The notes below the pieces were generated by a model. The model did not search any database. It saw only the letters and a list, made by a program, of their open reading frames with translations, and was not told the origin of the DNA. This document shows, one piece after another, positions 1 through 6,310 of a DNA stretch of 11,915 bases (within the stretch, counting starts at the first letter, position 1; each line of letters begins with the position of its first letter). Where the stretch lies: contig JBOHCT010000136.1 in NCBI GenBank assembly GCA_050699055.1, positions 1 to 11,915 of the forward strand. The letters are read 5' to 3'. The position numbers were made by a program, and so were the translations under genes. This DNA comes from JBOHCT01 sp050699055. GTDB taxonomy: Bacteria; Actinomycetota; Actinomycetes; Streptosporangiales; JBOHCT01.

Positions 1-167
1 CCGTCACCCTTGGCTTCTCCATGACCGAGCTGGCGGTGAGTACGCGCGAGCTGTGACACCTCGTGGTGGATGATCGCGTCGCACCGCTCGTGCAGCCGCC
101 CGGCCAACGTGTCCCCGGGATCCTCAGGCGGGGCCGCAGGGGTCTCGAGCCTCGTGAGAACGGTCAC
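1..167 (-). CDS. Unidentified protein, N-terminal 55 codons only (runs off left edge)
   Basis: An open frame reads leftwards from GTG 167-165 to the window edge, giving 55 codons without a stop. The start was chosen because GGAGG (complement of 173-177) lies 5 nt upstream of it. The frame stays open back to GTG 239, but that stretch holds the AT-richer repeat at 215-238 and has no ribosome binding site there. The visible protein begins VTVLTRLETPAAPPEDPGD and continues with a charged, helix-prone part (around LHERCDAIIHHEVSQLAR). I do not recognise a family. It has the same orientation as the IclR regulator but is about 270 nt away, so it probably has its own promoter. It could be a chance ORF; the good start signal is the main support. 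Confidence 0.45.
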   Translation of the reverse strand, partial: MTVLTRLETPAAPPEDPGDTLAGRLHERCDAIIHHEVSQLARTHRQLGHGEAKGD

Positions 168-214
168 GAACGCCTCCGCAAGATAGAGCCCGCACGTCTT
201 CTGTGCGTCCGTCT

Positions 215-238
215 TACTACGCAAGATAGTACTACGCA
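215..238. promoter_or_regulatory. Repeat-rich AT island upstream of the leftward gene, possible operator/promoter
   Basis: The 9-mer TACTACGCA occurs twice as a direct repeat (215-223 and 230-238), 15 bp apart. The same stretch contains an inverted repeat, TACTA (215-219) with TAGTA (227-231), and the palindrome TAGTACTA (227-234). It is AT-rich against its surroundings and sits about 50-70 bp upstream of the GTG start at 167. Read leftwards it offers -10-like hexamers (TAGTAA, TACTAT). A regulator site over a promoter is an inference. Confidence 0.4.
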
Positions 239-239
239 C

Positions 240-439
240 CGTCGTAGAGCGCCTGCGGTTCCGGCATGGTCAGCGTCGGTCGCGGCTCTCGCTGCCCGTA
301 CTCGAACCCGTCAGGTGCCAGCCTGGTGTGCGGACGTACTCTCTGTCGTCGTCCACTGGGCGGCTTCCCTGCTACGTCCGTAGCCGTAGCCGGGGTGCGC
401 CGCGAGGCGTACGGGCGGCCGCGGGGGGTCTCGCCTGCG
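240..439. other. Intergenic region without a convincing gene
   Basis: Frames on both strands are short or biased by GC composition. A small hairpin, GCTAC-GTCC-GTAGC (371-384), lies about 55 nt beyond the stop of the leftward IclR gene and could help end that transcript, although no T-run follows in the direction of transcription. An 8-bp palindrome GCGGCCGC is at 415-422. A 28-codon leftward ORF (356-270, GTG start) has a weak ribosome binding site and no recognisable product. Confidence 0.4.
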
Positions 440-1243
440 TCAGCGGAGGGAGAGGGCGGGGCGTCTGCTTCCTGAGGTGCGCAGGTCCGCCTCGACGCGC
501 GCGGTCGCGGCGAGCAGGGCGGGCAGTAGCCGCCCGCGTAGGGAATCCGGTGTCGTGCGGCTGGCGTGCGACGAGACATTGGCGGCGGCGACCACCCGGC
601 CGGTGCGGTCGCGGATCGGCGCCGCGATCGACCGTAGGCCCTCCTCGAGCTCTTGGTCCACCAGGGCCCAGCCCTGCCCGCGCGCGCGTTCCAGCTCGCC
701 CCGTAGCGATCCGGCGGACGTGATCGTACGCGGGGTCAGCCGACGGAAACGGACCCCGCCCAGGTAGGCGTCCAGCTCGCCGGGCGGCAGGCCGGCCAGC
801 AGCACCCTTCCCATCGATGTCGCGTAGGCGGGGAAACGGGTGCCGATGCTGATCGTCACGGTCATGATCCGGGAGGTCGGGACCCGCGCGACGTACACGA
901 TGTCCTCGCCGTCGAGCACCGACACCGAGCTCGACTCCTGGACCTCGGCGACGAGGCGTTCGAGGTGCGGCTCGGCGACCTCGGGCAGGGTGAGGCCGGA
1001 CAGGTACGCGTAGCCGAGCTCGAGCACCCGCGGGCTCAGCGCGAACGCGCTCCCTTCGTTCCGGACGTAGCCGAGAGCCGCGAGCGTGTGGAGGAATCGG
1101 CGGGCGGTGGCGCGGGTGAGCCCGGTGGCGCGGGCGACCTCGCTCAAGGTCAGCGTGGGGGAGCTGGCGTCGAAGGCGCGGATGACGGCCAGCCCCCTGG
1201 CGAGAGACTGGACGAACTCGGGTCCTCGCTCGGCTCCCTCCAT
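440..1243 (-). CDS. pcaR: IclR-family transcriptional regulator of the protocatechuate operon (PcaR-like)
   Basis: The 267-residue protein has the normal IclR length and layout. An N-terminal winged helix-turn-helix lies at about residues 10-65 (LTLSEVARATGLTRATARRF at about 31-50). A C-terminal effector domain follows at about 85-250, with the typical stretches DGEDIVYVAR, GTRFPAYATSMGRVLLA and the late SIAAPIRDRTGRVVAA. IclR proteins of the PcaR/PcaU/PobR group control aromatic-acid catabolism and bind the substrate or a pathway intermediate. ATG 1243 is preferred over the in-frame GTG 1249 because AGGGG sits 7 nt upstream of the ATG. The gene is divergent from pcaI, and the 131-bp gap carries an inverted repeat that it may bind. 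The family assignment is firm; the pca role follows from context. Confidence 0.85.
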   Translation of the reverse strand: MEGAERGPEFVQSLARGLAVIRAFDASSPTLTLSEVARATGLTRATARRFLHTLAALGYVRNEGSAFALSPRVLELGYAYLSGLTLPEVAEPHLERLVAEVQESSSVSVLDGEDIVYVARVPTSRIMTVTISIGTRFPAYATSMGRVLLAGLPPGELDAYLGGVRFRRLTPRTITSAGSLRGELERARGQGWALVDQELEEGLRSIAAPIRDRTGRVVAAANVSSHASRTTPDSLRGRLLPALLAATARVEADLRTSGSRRPALSLR

Positions 1244-1254
1244 GATCACACCCC

Positions 1255-1284
1255 TTGAGCTATACTGATCACGATAAGTACAAT
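1255..1284 (+). promoter_or_regulatory. Likely promoter of the pca operon
   Basis: TTGAGC (1255-1260) and TACAAT (1279-1284) are separated by 18 bp and match the -35 and -10 boxes of the main vegetative sigma factor (4/6 and 5/6). The predicted start near 1291 would leave a leader of about 84 nt before pcaI. The -35 box overlaps the ribosome binding site of the divergent regulator, so expression of the two genes is physically linked here. Confidence 0.5.
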
Positions 1285-1301
1285 TGTTCGTATGCCGAAC
1301 A
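1285..1301. promoter_or_regulatory. Inverted repeat, candidate PcaR operator
   Basis: TGTTCG (1285-1290) and CGAACA (1296-1301) form perfect 6-bp arms around TATGC. The site abuts the predicted -10 box and covers the predicted pcaI start point, which is where a repressor site would be expected. A further half-site, CCGAACA, lies at 1335-1341. TGATCA also occurs twice (1243-1248 and 1266-1271) in the same gap. Binding by the neighbouring IclR protein is inferred, not shown. Confidence 0.5.
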
Positions 1302-1374
1302 TCATACCGTTGTCGGGTGCGTCCGCGTACACGTCCGAACAGCGGCGACAGGTCGACAGCTACGGAGGTGCTGG

Positions 1375-2193
1375 GTGGCCGAGATCGTGGCGCTGGACGA
1401 GGCCGTCTCCAGACTCGTGCGCGACGGCGACACGGTGGCGATGGAGGGCTTCACCCACCTCATCCCGTTCGCGGCGGGTCACGAGGTCATCCGTCAGCGC
1501 CGTCGCGACCTGAGCCTGATCCGGATGACCCCCGACCTGATCTACGACCAGCTCGTGGGGGCAGGGTGCGCGCGCCAGCTGGTCTTCTCCTGGGGCGGCA
1601 ACCCCGGCGTCGGTTCGCTGCACCGGATGCGCGACGCCGTCAAGAACGGCTGGCCCGTGCCCCTGGAGATCGAGGAACACAGCCACGCCGGCATGGCCAA
1701 CCGCTACGTCGCCGGAGCGTCGGGGCTGCCGTTCGCGACCATGCGCGGGTACGCCGGCACCGACCTGGCCGCGCGGACGAACGTGAAGCCGATCACCTGC
1801 CCGTTCACCGGCGAGGTCCTGACCGCGGTCCCGGCGTTGAACCCTGACGTCACGATCGTCCACGCGCAGCGCGCCGACCGGGCCGGCAACGTCCAGATGT
1901 GGGGGCTCACCGGGATACAGAAGGAGGCGGTGCTCGCCGCCCGCCGTTCGCTGGTGACCGTCGAGGAGGTCGTCGACGCCCTCGACCCGCGCCCGGGCCA
2001 GGTGCTGCTGCCGTCCTGGGCGGTGACGGCGGTGGCGCGGGTTCCCGGCGGCTCGCACCCCTCCTATACCCACGGGTACTCCGAGCGCGACAACGACTAC
2101 TACATCCGCTGGGACCCGGTCAGCCGCGACCGCGAGGCGTTCACCGCCTGGCTCGACGAGCAGGTGTTCGGCGCGGAGAGGAGTGCCCGGTGA
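1375..2193 (+). CDS. pcaI: 3-oxoadipate CoA-transferase, alpha subunit
   Basis: This is subunit A of a family I CoA-transferase. With PcaJ it would move CoA from succinyl-CoA to 3-oxoadipate, the penultimate step of the beta-ketoadipate pathway. GTG 1375 is the start because GGAGG (1364-1368) is 6 nt upstream; the frame is open further upstream but that part crosses the promoter region. The 272-residue product shows the glycine-rich N-terminal region DGDTVAMEGF, a middle TCPFTGE, and NPDVTIVHAQRADRAGN, all typical of the subunit A fold. The sequence looks more like the glutaconate/CatI type than the shorter enterobacterial AtoD/ScoA type. Its stop overlaps the pcaJ start (TGATG). The substrate is assigned from the operon; glutaconate-type specificity cannot be excluded from sequence. 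Confidence 0.85.
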   Translation: MAEIVALDEAVSRLVRDGDTVAMEGFTHLIPFAAGHEVIRQRRRDLSLIRMTPDLIYDQLVGAGCARQLVFSWGGNPGVGSLHRMRDAVKNGWPVPLEIEEHSHAGMANRYVAGASGLPFATMRGYAGTDLAARTNVKPITCPFTGEVLTAVPALNPDVTIVHAQRADRAGNVQMWGLTGIQKEAVLAARRSLVTVEEVVDALDPRPGQVLLPSWAVTAVARVPGGSHPSYTHGYSERDNDYYIRWDPVSRDREAFTAWLDEQVFGAERSAR

Positions 2194-2972
2194 TGGCGAC
2201 CGGCGAGCGGGCGTCCCAGGAGGCCGCCTACACCGCGGACGAGATGATGACGGTCGCGGCCGCCAGAGCGCTGCGCGACGGCGCCGTCTGCTTCGTCGGG
2301 ATCGGCCTGCCGAGCACGGCCGCGAACCTCGCCCGCCGGGCCCACGCGCCCGGTCTGGTGCTCGTGTATGAGTCGGGGGCGCTCGGCGCGAAGCCGGGCC
2401 GCCTGCCGCTGTCGATCGGCGACGGCGTACTCGCGGAGACCGCCGACTCTGTCGTGGCCATCCCCGAGATCTTCAACTACTGGCTGCAGCCGGGCCGCAT
2501 CGACGTCGGCTTCCTCGGCGCGGCACAGTTGGACCGCTTCGGCAACATCAACACCACGGTGATCGGCGACTACGACGACCCCAAGGTCCGGCTGCCCGGC
2601 GCCGGCGGCGCCCCGGAGATCGCGTCGTCGTGCCGCGAGGTGATCGTGATCGCACGCCACCGCTCGCGGACCTTCGTGGAACGGCTCGACTTCGTGACTT
2701 CGGTCGGCTTCGGCGAAGGCCCCGGCAGTCGGCAGCGACTCGGCATGCGCGGCGGCGGCCCGCGGATGGTGATCACCGACCTCGGGATGCTGGCGCCCGA
2801 CCCACGCTCCTGTGAGCTGACGCTCACCCGACTGCACCCCGGCCGCAGCGTCGACGAGGCCCGCGCCGCGACGGGGTGGGAGCTCGCCGTCGCCGACGAC
2901 CTGGCCGTGTCCGAGCCACCGACCGACGCCGAGCTGCGGGTACTTCGCGACCTCAAAGCAACGCAGGGCTGA
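2193..2972 (+). CDS. pcaJ: 3-oxoadipate CoA-transferase, beta subunit
   Basis: This is the partner of PcaI and carries the catalytic glutamate that forms the glutamyl-CoA thioester. E60 in VYESGALG is the likely residue, matching the active-site position of subunit B in glutaconate CoA-transferase. Other family stretches are FVGIGLPSTAANLARR near the N-terminus, FLGAAQLDRFGNINTT in the middle and RMVITDLGML towards the end. The length of 259 residues fits the GctB/CatJ type. ATG 2193 overlaps the pcaI stop as TGATG, with AGGAG (2179-2183) 9 nt upstream. GTG 2190, in the same frame with 6-nt spacing, is an equally good start. Translational coupling to pcaI is likely. The stop codon lies inside a 19-bp tandem duplication. 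Confidence 0.85.
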   Translation: MATGERASQEAAYTADEMMTVAAARALRDGAVCFVGIGLPSTAANLARRAHAPGLVLVYESGALGAKPGRLPLSIGDGVLAETADSVVAIPEIFNYWLQPGRIDVGFLGAAQLDRFGNINTTVIGDYDDPKVRLPGAGGAPEIASSCREVIVIARHRSRTFVERLDFVTSVGFGEGPGSRQRLGMRGGGPRMVITDLGMLAPDPRSCELTLTRLHPGRSVDEARAATGWELAVADDLAVSEPPTDAELRVLRDLKATQG

Positions 2973-2994
2973 CAGAGCAACGCAGGGCTGACAG
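2957..2994. repeat. Perfect 19-bp tandem duplication over the pcaJ stop codon
   Basis: AGCAACGCAGGGCTGACAG is present at 2957-2975 and again, without a gap, at 2976-2994. The first copy encodes the last PcaJ residues and its TGA stop; the second lies in the 44-nt spacer before pcaH. It looks like a recent slippage or short duplication event that kept the reading frame of both neighbours intact. Confidence 0.95.
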
Positions 2995-3016
2995 GGAAGC
3001 CGACGGAGGAGGATCC

Positions 3017-3769
3017 GTGTCCGAACCGACCCGGTCGGTGGGTACGCAGGCGCCGCGGCTCGCGGTGCCGGGCTACGTACGCGACGCCGACGCCCATCCA
3101 CCGCTGGACTGGCCGGACTACCGTTCCACGGCGCTGCGGCATCCGAAGCGCCCGCTGGTCCCGCTGCCCCACACGCTGACCGAGGTCACCGGCCCGGTAT
3201 TCGGGGAGGACCGGGTCGCGGACACCGACCGGGACCTCACCCGGCAGCAGCCGGGCGAGCCGCTCGGCGAACGCATCATCGTGCACGGGTGGGTGCTGGA
3301 CTCCGACGGCCGGCCCGTACCGGACGCCCTCGTCGAGGTCTGGCAGGCCAACGCCTGCGGGCGGTACGCCCACGAGGTGGACCAGCATCCGGCCCCGCTG
3401 GATCCGAACTTCACCGGCGCCGGCCGTCTGCTGACCGACGCCCACGGCAGGTACGAGCTCATCACGATCAAGCCCGGCGCCTACCCCTGGCGCAACCACC
3501 CGAACGCGTGGCGGGCCGCGCACATCCACTTCTCGCTGTTCGGCCGGGCGTTCACCCAGCGGCTCGTGACCCAGATGTACTTCCCCGGCGACCCGCTCTT
3601 CTACCAGGACCCGGTGTTCAACGCCGTGCCCACCGACGTGGGGCGGCAGCGCATGATCTCCGGGTTCGACCTGGACCGCACCGTCCCGGAATGGGCGCTC
3701 GCGTACCGGTACGACATCGTGCTGCGCGGCCGGGAGGCCACCCCGATGGACCCGATGGAGTCGTCATGA
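3017..3769 (+). CDS. pcaH: Protocatechuate 3,4-dioxygenase, beta subunit
   Basis: This is the iron-bearing subunit of the intradiol dioxygenase that opens protocatechuate to 3-carboxy-cis,cis-muconate. GTG 3017 follows GGAGGAGG (3005-3012). The 250-residue protein has the beta-subunit N-terminal extension (PPLDWPDYRSTALRHPKRPL) and then the intradiol barrel. All four Fe(III) ligands are visible: Y117 in GRYAHE, Y156 in PGAYPWRN, and H169 and H171 in AHIHFS. VPDALVEVWQAN and QMYFPGDPL are conserved family stretches. These place it as PcaH rather than a catechol dioxygenase. It lies 44 nt after pcaJ. pcaG follows after an unusually long 79-nt spacer for two subunits of one enzyme. Confidence 0.95.
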   Translation: MSEPTRSVGTQAPRLAVPGYVRDADAHPPLDWPDYRSTALRHPKRPLVPLPHTLTEVTGPVFGEDRVADTDRDLTRQQPGEPLGERIIVHGWVLDSDGRPVPDALVEVWQANACGRYAHEVDQHPAPLDPNFTGAGRLLTDAHGRYELITIKPGAYPWRNHPNAWRAAHIHFSLFGRAFTQRLVTQMYFPGDPLFYQDPVFNAVPTDVGRQRMISGFDLDRTVPEWALAYRYDIVLRGREATPMDPMESS

Positions 3770-3848
3770 CTCCGTACCCCGGCGTCCTCCTCCGTTTCGC
3801 TCCTCGCTCACTATCGTTCGCTGCGATGCTCGCTTTGGAGTCCGCCTC
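3770..3848 (+). other. 79-nt pyrimidine-rich spacer between pcaH and pcaG, possible inserted repeat
   Basis: The spacer contains CGCTC/TCGCT-type repeats on the plus strand. Its boundaries look alike: GGAGTC followed closely by TCATGAC occurs at 3757-3770 (over the pcaH stop) and at 3837-3853 (over the pcaG start). At the first position GGAGTC-GTCAT-GACTCC (3757-3773) is a perfect inverted repeat. The ATG at 3766, overlapping the pcaH stop as ATGA, opens a dead-end frame of 28 codons. The second copy provides the pcaG ribosome binding site (GGAG, 3837-3840). The picture fits insertion or duplication of about 80 bp at the pcaH/pcaG junction. Confidence 0.5.
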
Positions 3849-4412
3849 ATGACCAAGCCGGTCACCCCTTCCCAGACGCTCGGCCCGTTCTTCGGGTTCG
3901 CGCTGCCCTGGCCGGACGGCCCGTACGCCGTCGCCGAGGACACGCCCGCCGCGTTCTGGATCCGGGGCCAGGTCTTCGACGGCGCCGGCGCCCAGGTCCC
4001 CGACGCTCTTGTCGAGACCTGGCAGGCTGACCCCGACGGCCGCTTCGACCACCCCGACGACCCGCGCGGCGCGGTGGGCCGGGAAGGCTTCCGGGGTTTC
4101 GCGCGCTGCTCGACCGACGCCGAGGGCCGCTACGCCGTCTGGACCGTCCGGCCGGGCCAGGTCCCCGCCCCCGACGGCCGGCCGCAGGCGCCGCACATCG
4201 ACGTCACCGTGCTCGCGCGCGGGCTGCTGCATCGCGTCGTGACGCGCATGTACTTTCCCGACGACGGGGACGCGGTCGTCGCCGATCCGGTGCTCGCCTC
4301 GGTGTCCGACGACACCGCGCGTGGCACGCTGATGCTGGAGCCCGACGGCGACGGGTACCGTTTCGACATCCACCTCCAGGGAGAGCATGAGACCGTCTTC
4401 TTCGACTTCTAG
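3849..4412 (+). CDS. pcaG: Protocatechuate 3,4-dioxygenase, alpha subunit
   Basis: This is the non-catalytic partner of PcaH, homologous to it but without the full set of iron ligands. The 187-residue length is normal. The N-terminal TPSQTLGPFFGFAL is the hallmark of the alpha subunit. VPDALVETWQADPDGRF and QAPHIDVTVLARGLLHRVVT mark the shared barrel. The position corresponding to the PcaH histidine ligands reads PHIDVT, so only one histidine remains. ATG 3849 has GGAG (3837-3840) 8 nt upstream. The 3' end overlaps pcaB by 26 nt in another frame, indicating translational coupling. Confidence 0.95.
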   Translation: MTKPVTPSQTLGPFFGFALPWPDGPYAVAEDTPAAFWIRGQVFDGAGAQVPDALVETWQADPDGRFDHPDDPRGAVGREGFRGFARCSTDAEGRYAVWTVRPGQVPAPDGRPQAPHIDVTVLARGLLHRVVTRMYFPDDGDAVVADPVLASVSDDTARGTLMLEPDGDGYRFDIHLQGEHETVFFDF

Positions 4413-5790
4413 CGGCGAAGGCGGCTCGCTCTTCGGCCCGCTCGTCACCAGCGACGCGGTGGCGCTGGCCGTGAGCGACCCCGCGTGGGTGCAGGCGATG
4501 CTCGACGCGGAGGCGGCGCTCGCACGGGCGCAGGCGCGGGCGGGTCTCATCGGGGAGCACGACGCGGAGGCGATCGCGGCCTGCTGTCGCGCCGAACGGA
4601 TCGACGTCCCCGCCGTCGGACGGGCGGCGACCGCCGCGGGCAACCCGGTCGTCCCGCTGGTGCGGACGCTCACCTCGCTGGTGGGTGAACCGCATGGCGC
4701 GTACGTCCATCACGGGGCGACCAGCCAGGACATCCTGGACACCGCGATGATGCTGGTCGTCTCCCGGGCGCTGCGGCCGGTGCTCGACGACCTCGCCGCC
4801 GCCTCGGACGCCTGCGCGGAGCTGGCCGACCGGCACCGCTCCACCCTGTTGGCCGGCCGTACGCTGCTACAGCAGGCGCTGCCCGTGACGTTCGGGCTCA
4901 AGGCGGCCGGTTGGCTGGTCGCACTCGACGACGCGCGCCTGCGACTGGCCGAGGTGCGGCGCGAGCGGCTGGCCGCCCAGCTCGGGGGTGCGGCCGGCAC
5001 CCTTGCCTCGCTCGGCGCCGAGGGCCCCCGCGTCGTCGAGCTGTTCGCCGCCGAGCTGGGGCTGGCCGTTCCCGTCGTGCCCTGGCACACCGGGCGGGGG
5101 CGCGTGGCGGAGCTGGCCGGCGGGCTCGGCGCGGTGTCGGGCGTGGCGGCCAAGATCGCGCATGACGTCGTCCTGCTCGCCCAGACCGAGGTCGGCGAGG
5201 CGACGGAGGGGGGCGGGCCCGACCGGGGCGGGTCGTCGACGCTTCCGCACAAGCGCAACCCTGTCGGGGCGATCACCACGCTGGCCTCGGCGCGCCGGGC
5301 GCCGGCGCTGGTGGCGACCCTGCTCGCGGCCATGGAACAGGAGCACGAGCGCGCGGCCGGCTGGTGGCAGGCCGAGTGGGAGCCGCTGCGTGACCTCTTT
5401 CGGGTCACCGGTGGCGCGGCGCATGGGATTCGCGAGGTCGTTTCCGGACTCGAGGTCCACGCGGACGCTATGCGTGCCAACCTGGACCGTACGGGCGGCC
5501 TGCTGCTCGCCGAGCACGTGACGACGGCGCTCACCCCGAAGCTGGGCCGGCTCGCCGCGCACGAGCGGGTCCAGGCGGCATGTCGTACGGCCCTGTCGGG
5601 GGAGCGGTCGCTGCGGTCCGTACTCCTGGACGACCCGGAGGTCGCGGCGCACCTCCGGCCGGCGGATGTGGACACGCTCCTCGACCCGGCCGGCTACCTC
5701 GGCGCTTCCGACACTTTCGTGGAGCGCGCGCTGGCCCACCACCGCGCCGTCGCCCCCTCCGCACCGCCACCCCCTCCACGCCGATCTTGA
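4387..5790 (+). CDS. pcaB: 3-carboxy-cis,cis-muconate cycloisomerase
   Basis: A member of the fumarase/aspartase superfamily that lactonises 3-carboxy-cis,cis-muconate to 4-carboxymuconolactone. The family signature GGSSTLPHKRNP is at residues 281-292 and the flexible catalytic loop is therefore intact. HHGATSQDILDT at 109-119 is the substrate-contact region. The 467 residues fit bacterial PcaB. ATG 4387 lies inside the pcaG 3' end, with AGGGAG just upstream. The C-terminus ends in a proline tract (APSAPPPPPRRS) whose last codons and stop fall in one arm of a long palindrome, so the native tail may have been altered by that element. Domain assignment is secure; the substrate follows from the operon and is the usual one for this subgroup. 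Confidence 0.92.
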   Translation: MRPSSSTSSGEGGSLFGPLVTSDAVALAVSDPAWVQAMLDAEAALARAQARAGLIGEHDAEAIAACCRAERIDVPAVGRAATAAGNPVVPLVRTLTSLVGEPHGAYVHHGATSQDILDTAMMLVVSRALRPVLDDLAAASDACAELADRHRSTLLAGRTLLQQALPVTFGLKAAGWLVALDDARLRLAEVRRERLAAQLGGAAGTLASLGAEGPRVVELFAAELGLAVPVVPWHTGRGRVAELAGGLGAVSGVAAKIAHDVVLLAQTEVGEATEGGGPDRGGSSTLPHKRNPVGAITTLASARRAPALVATLLAAMEQEHERAAGWWQAEWEPLRDLFRVTGGAAHGIREVVSGLEVHADAMRANLDRTGGLLLAEHVTTALTPKLGRLAAHERVQAACRTALSGERSLRSVLLDDPEVAAHLRPADVDTLLDPAGYLGASDTFVERALAHHRAVAPSAPPPPPRRS

Positions 5791-5840
5791 AGTTATCGGG
5801 CACTAACTCGCGAGTAACCCCCCGATATCCTCAAGATCGG
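5781..5840. repeat. 60-nt near-perfect palindrome between pcaB and pcaC
   Basis: Arms of 20 nt at 5781-5800 and 5821-5840 are complementary apart from two positions; the outer part reads CCGATCTTGA on the left and TCAAGATCGG on the right. The 20-nt centre contains a second perfect palindrome, ACTCGCGAGT (5806-5815). The left arm contains the pcaB stop codon. No T-run follows, so it is not a classical terminator. The structure resembles the short palindromic elements with GATCTTG...CAAGATC ends that I recall as scattered in some actinomycete genomes; that likeness is from memory and unverified. Confidence 0.85.
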
Positions 5841-5858
5841 CGGAAGGGAGAGCGACCG

Positions 5859-6257
5859 ATGAGCGACGACCGCGACCGGCACACGCGCGGCATGGCCGTC
5901 CGCCGCGACGTCCTCGGCGACGACCACGTCGACAGGGCGGTCGCGGGCACGACCGGCTTCACCGCGGACTTCCAGGACTTCATCACCCGCTACGCCTGGG
6001 GCGAGCTATGGACCCGGCCGGAGCTGGACCGGCGTACCCGCTCGTGCGTCACGCTGGCGGTGCTGACCACCCTCGGTTGCGTGGACGAGGTCGGCATGCA
6101 CGTCGAGGCGGCGCTGCGGAACGGCCTGACCCGCGAGGAGATCGCCGAGGTGCTGCTGCACACAGGAGTGTACGCGGGGGTGCCGCGGGCGAACGCGGCG
6201 TACAAGGCGGCGCAACGCGTGCTGCGCGACCTCGACGGAGAGCCTCCCGCCGGGTAG
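5859..6257 (+). CDS. pcaC: 4-carboxymuconolactone decarboxylase
   Basis: The protein decarboxylates 4-carboxymuconolactone to 3-oxoadipate enol-lactone. It is 132 residues long, the usual size of a stand-alone PcaC of the CMD/AhpD-like fold. Strong family stretches are FQDFITRYAWGELWTRP (38-54), HVEAALRNGLTREEI (81-95) and HTGVYAGVPRANAAY (101-115). The likely active-site residues are E49 and H81. ATG 5859 follows AGGGAG (5845-5850). It is the last gene of the pca operon here. Many actinomycetes carry a PcaL fusion of this domain with the enol-lactone hydrolase, but here the protein ends without the hydrolase half, and no pcaD follows. The palindrome upstream separates it from pcaB by 68 nt. 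Confidence 0.92.
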   Translation: MSDDRDRHTRGMAVRRDVLGDDHVDRAVAGTTGFTADFQDFITRYAWGELWTRPELDRRTRSCVTLAVLTTLGCVDEVGMHVEAALRNGLTREEIAEVLLHTGVYAGVPRANAAYKAAQRVLRDLDGEPPAG

Positions 6258-6263
6258 CCGTAG

Positions 6264-6306
6264 CCCCTCGACGGTCGTCTCGAACGCTGGCCGGCACTCG
6301 ACGGGG
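6264..6306. terminator. Weak hairpin between convergent pcaC and Uma2 genes
   Basis: CCCCTCGA (6264-6271) can pair with TCGA-C-GGGG (6298-6306) with one bulged base, leaving a loop of 26 nt. It sits in the 53-nt gap between convergent genes, where a shared terminator would be expected. There is no T-run, so support is limited. Confidence 0.3.
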
Positions 6307-6310
6307 GCGG

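Noticed and set aside
3..56. Rightward open frame ending in TGA at 54-56, possibly the tail of an upstream gene
   Set aside because: Only 17 codons are visible and it lies opposite the leftward frame that has a good start signal. It cannot be supported from this window.
295..312. T-loop-like GGTTCGAGTAC on the minus strand, suggesting a tRNA
   Set aside because: The flanking bases do not form a 5-bp T-stem and no acceptor or anticodon stems can be built around it.
270..356. Leftward 28-codon ORF with GTG start
   Set aside because: Ribosome binding site AGGGA is weak and distant (9 nt), no known product, short enough to be chance in this GC-rich gap.
1255..1374. Extension of pcaI upstream to 1255
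   Set aside because: It would run through the promoter and operator region; GTG 1375 has an ideal GGAGG 6 nt upstream and matches the family N-terminus.
1360..2073. Leftward ORF of 237 codons opposite pcaI
   Set aside because: Shadow of pcaI, no ribosome binding site and no domain features.
3618..4673. Long leftward ORF of 351 codons opposite pcaH/pcaG/pcaB
   Set aside because: It is an antisense shadow produced by high GC3 in three real genes with clear catalytic motifs; its protein is low-complexity and has no family features.
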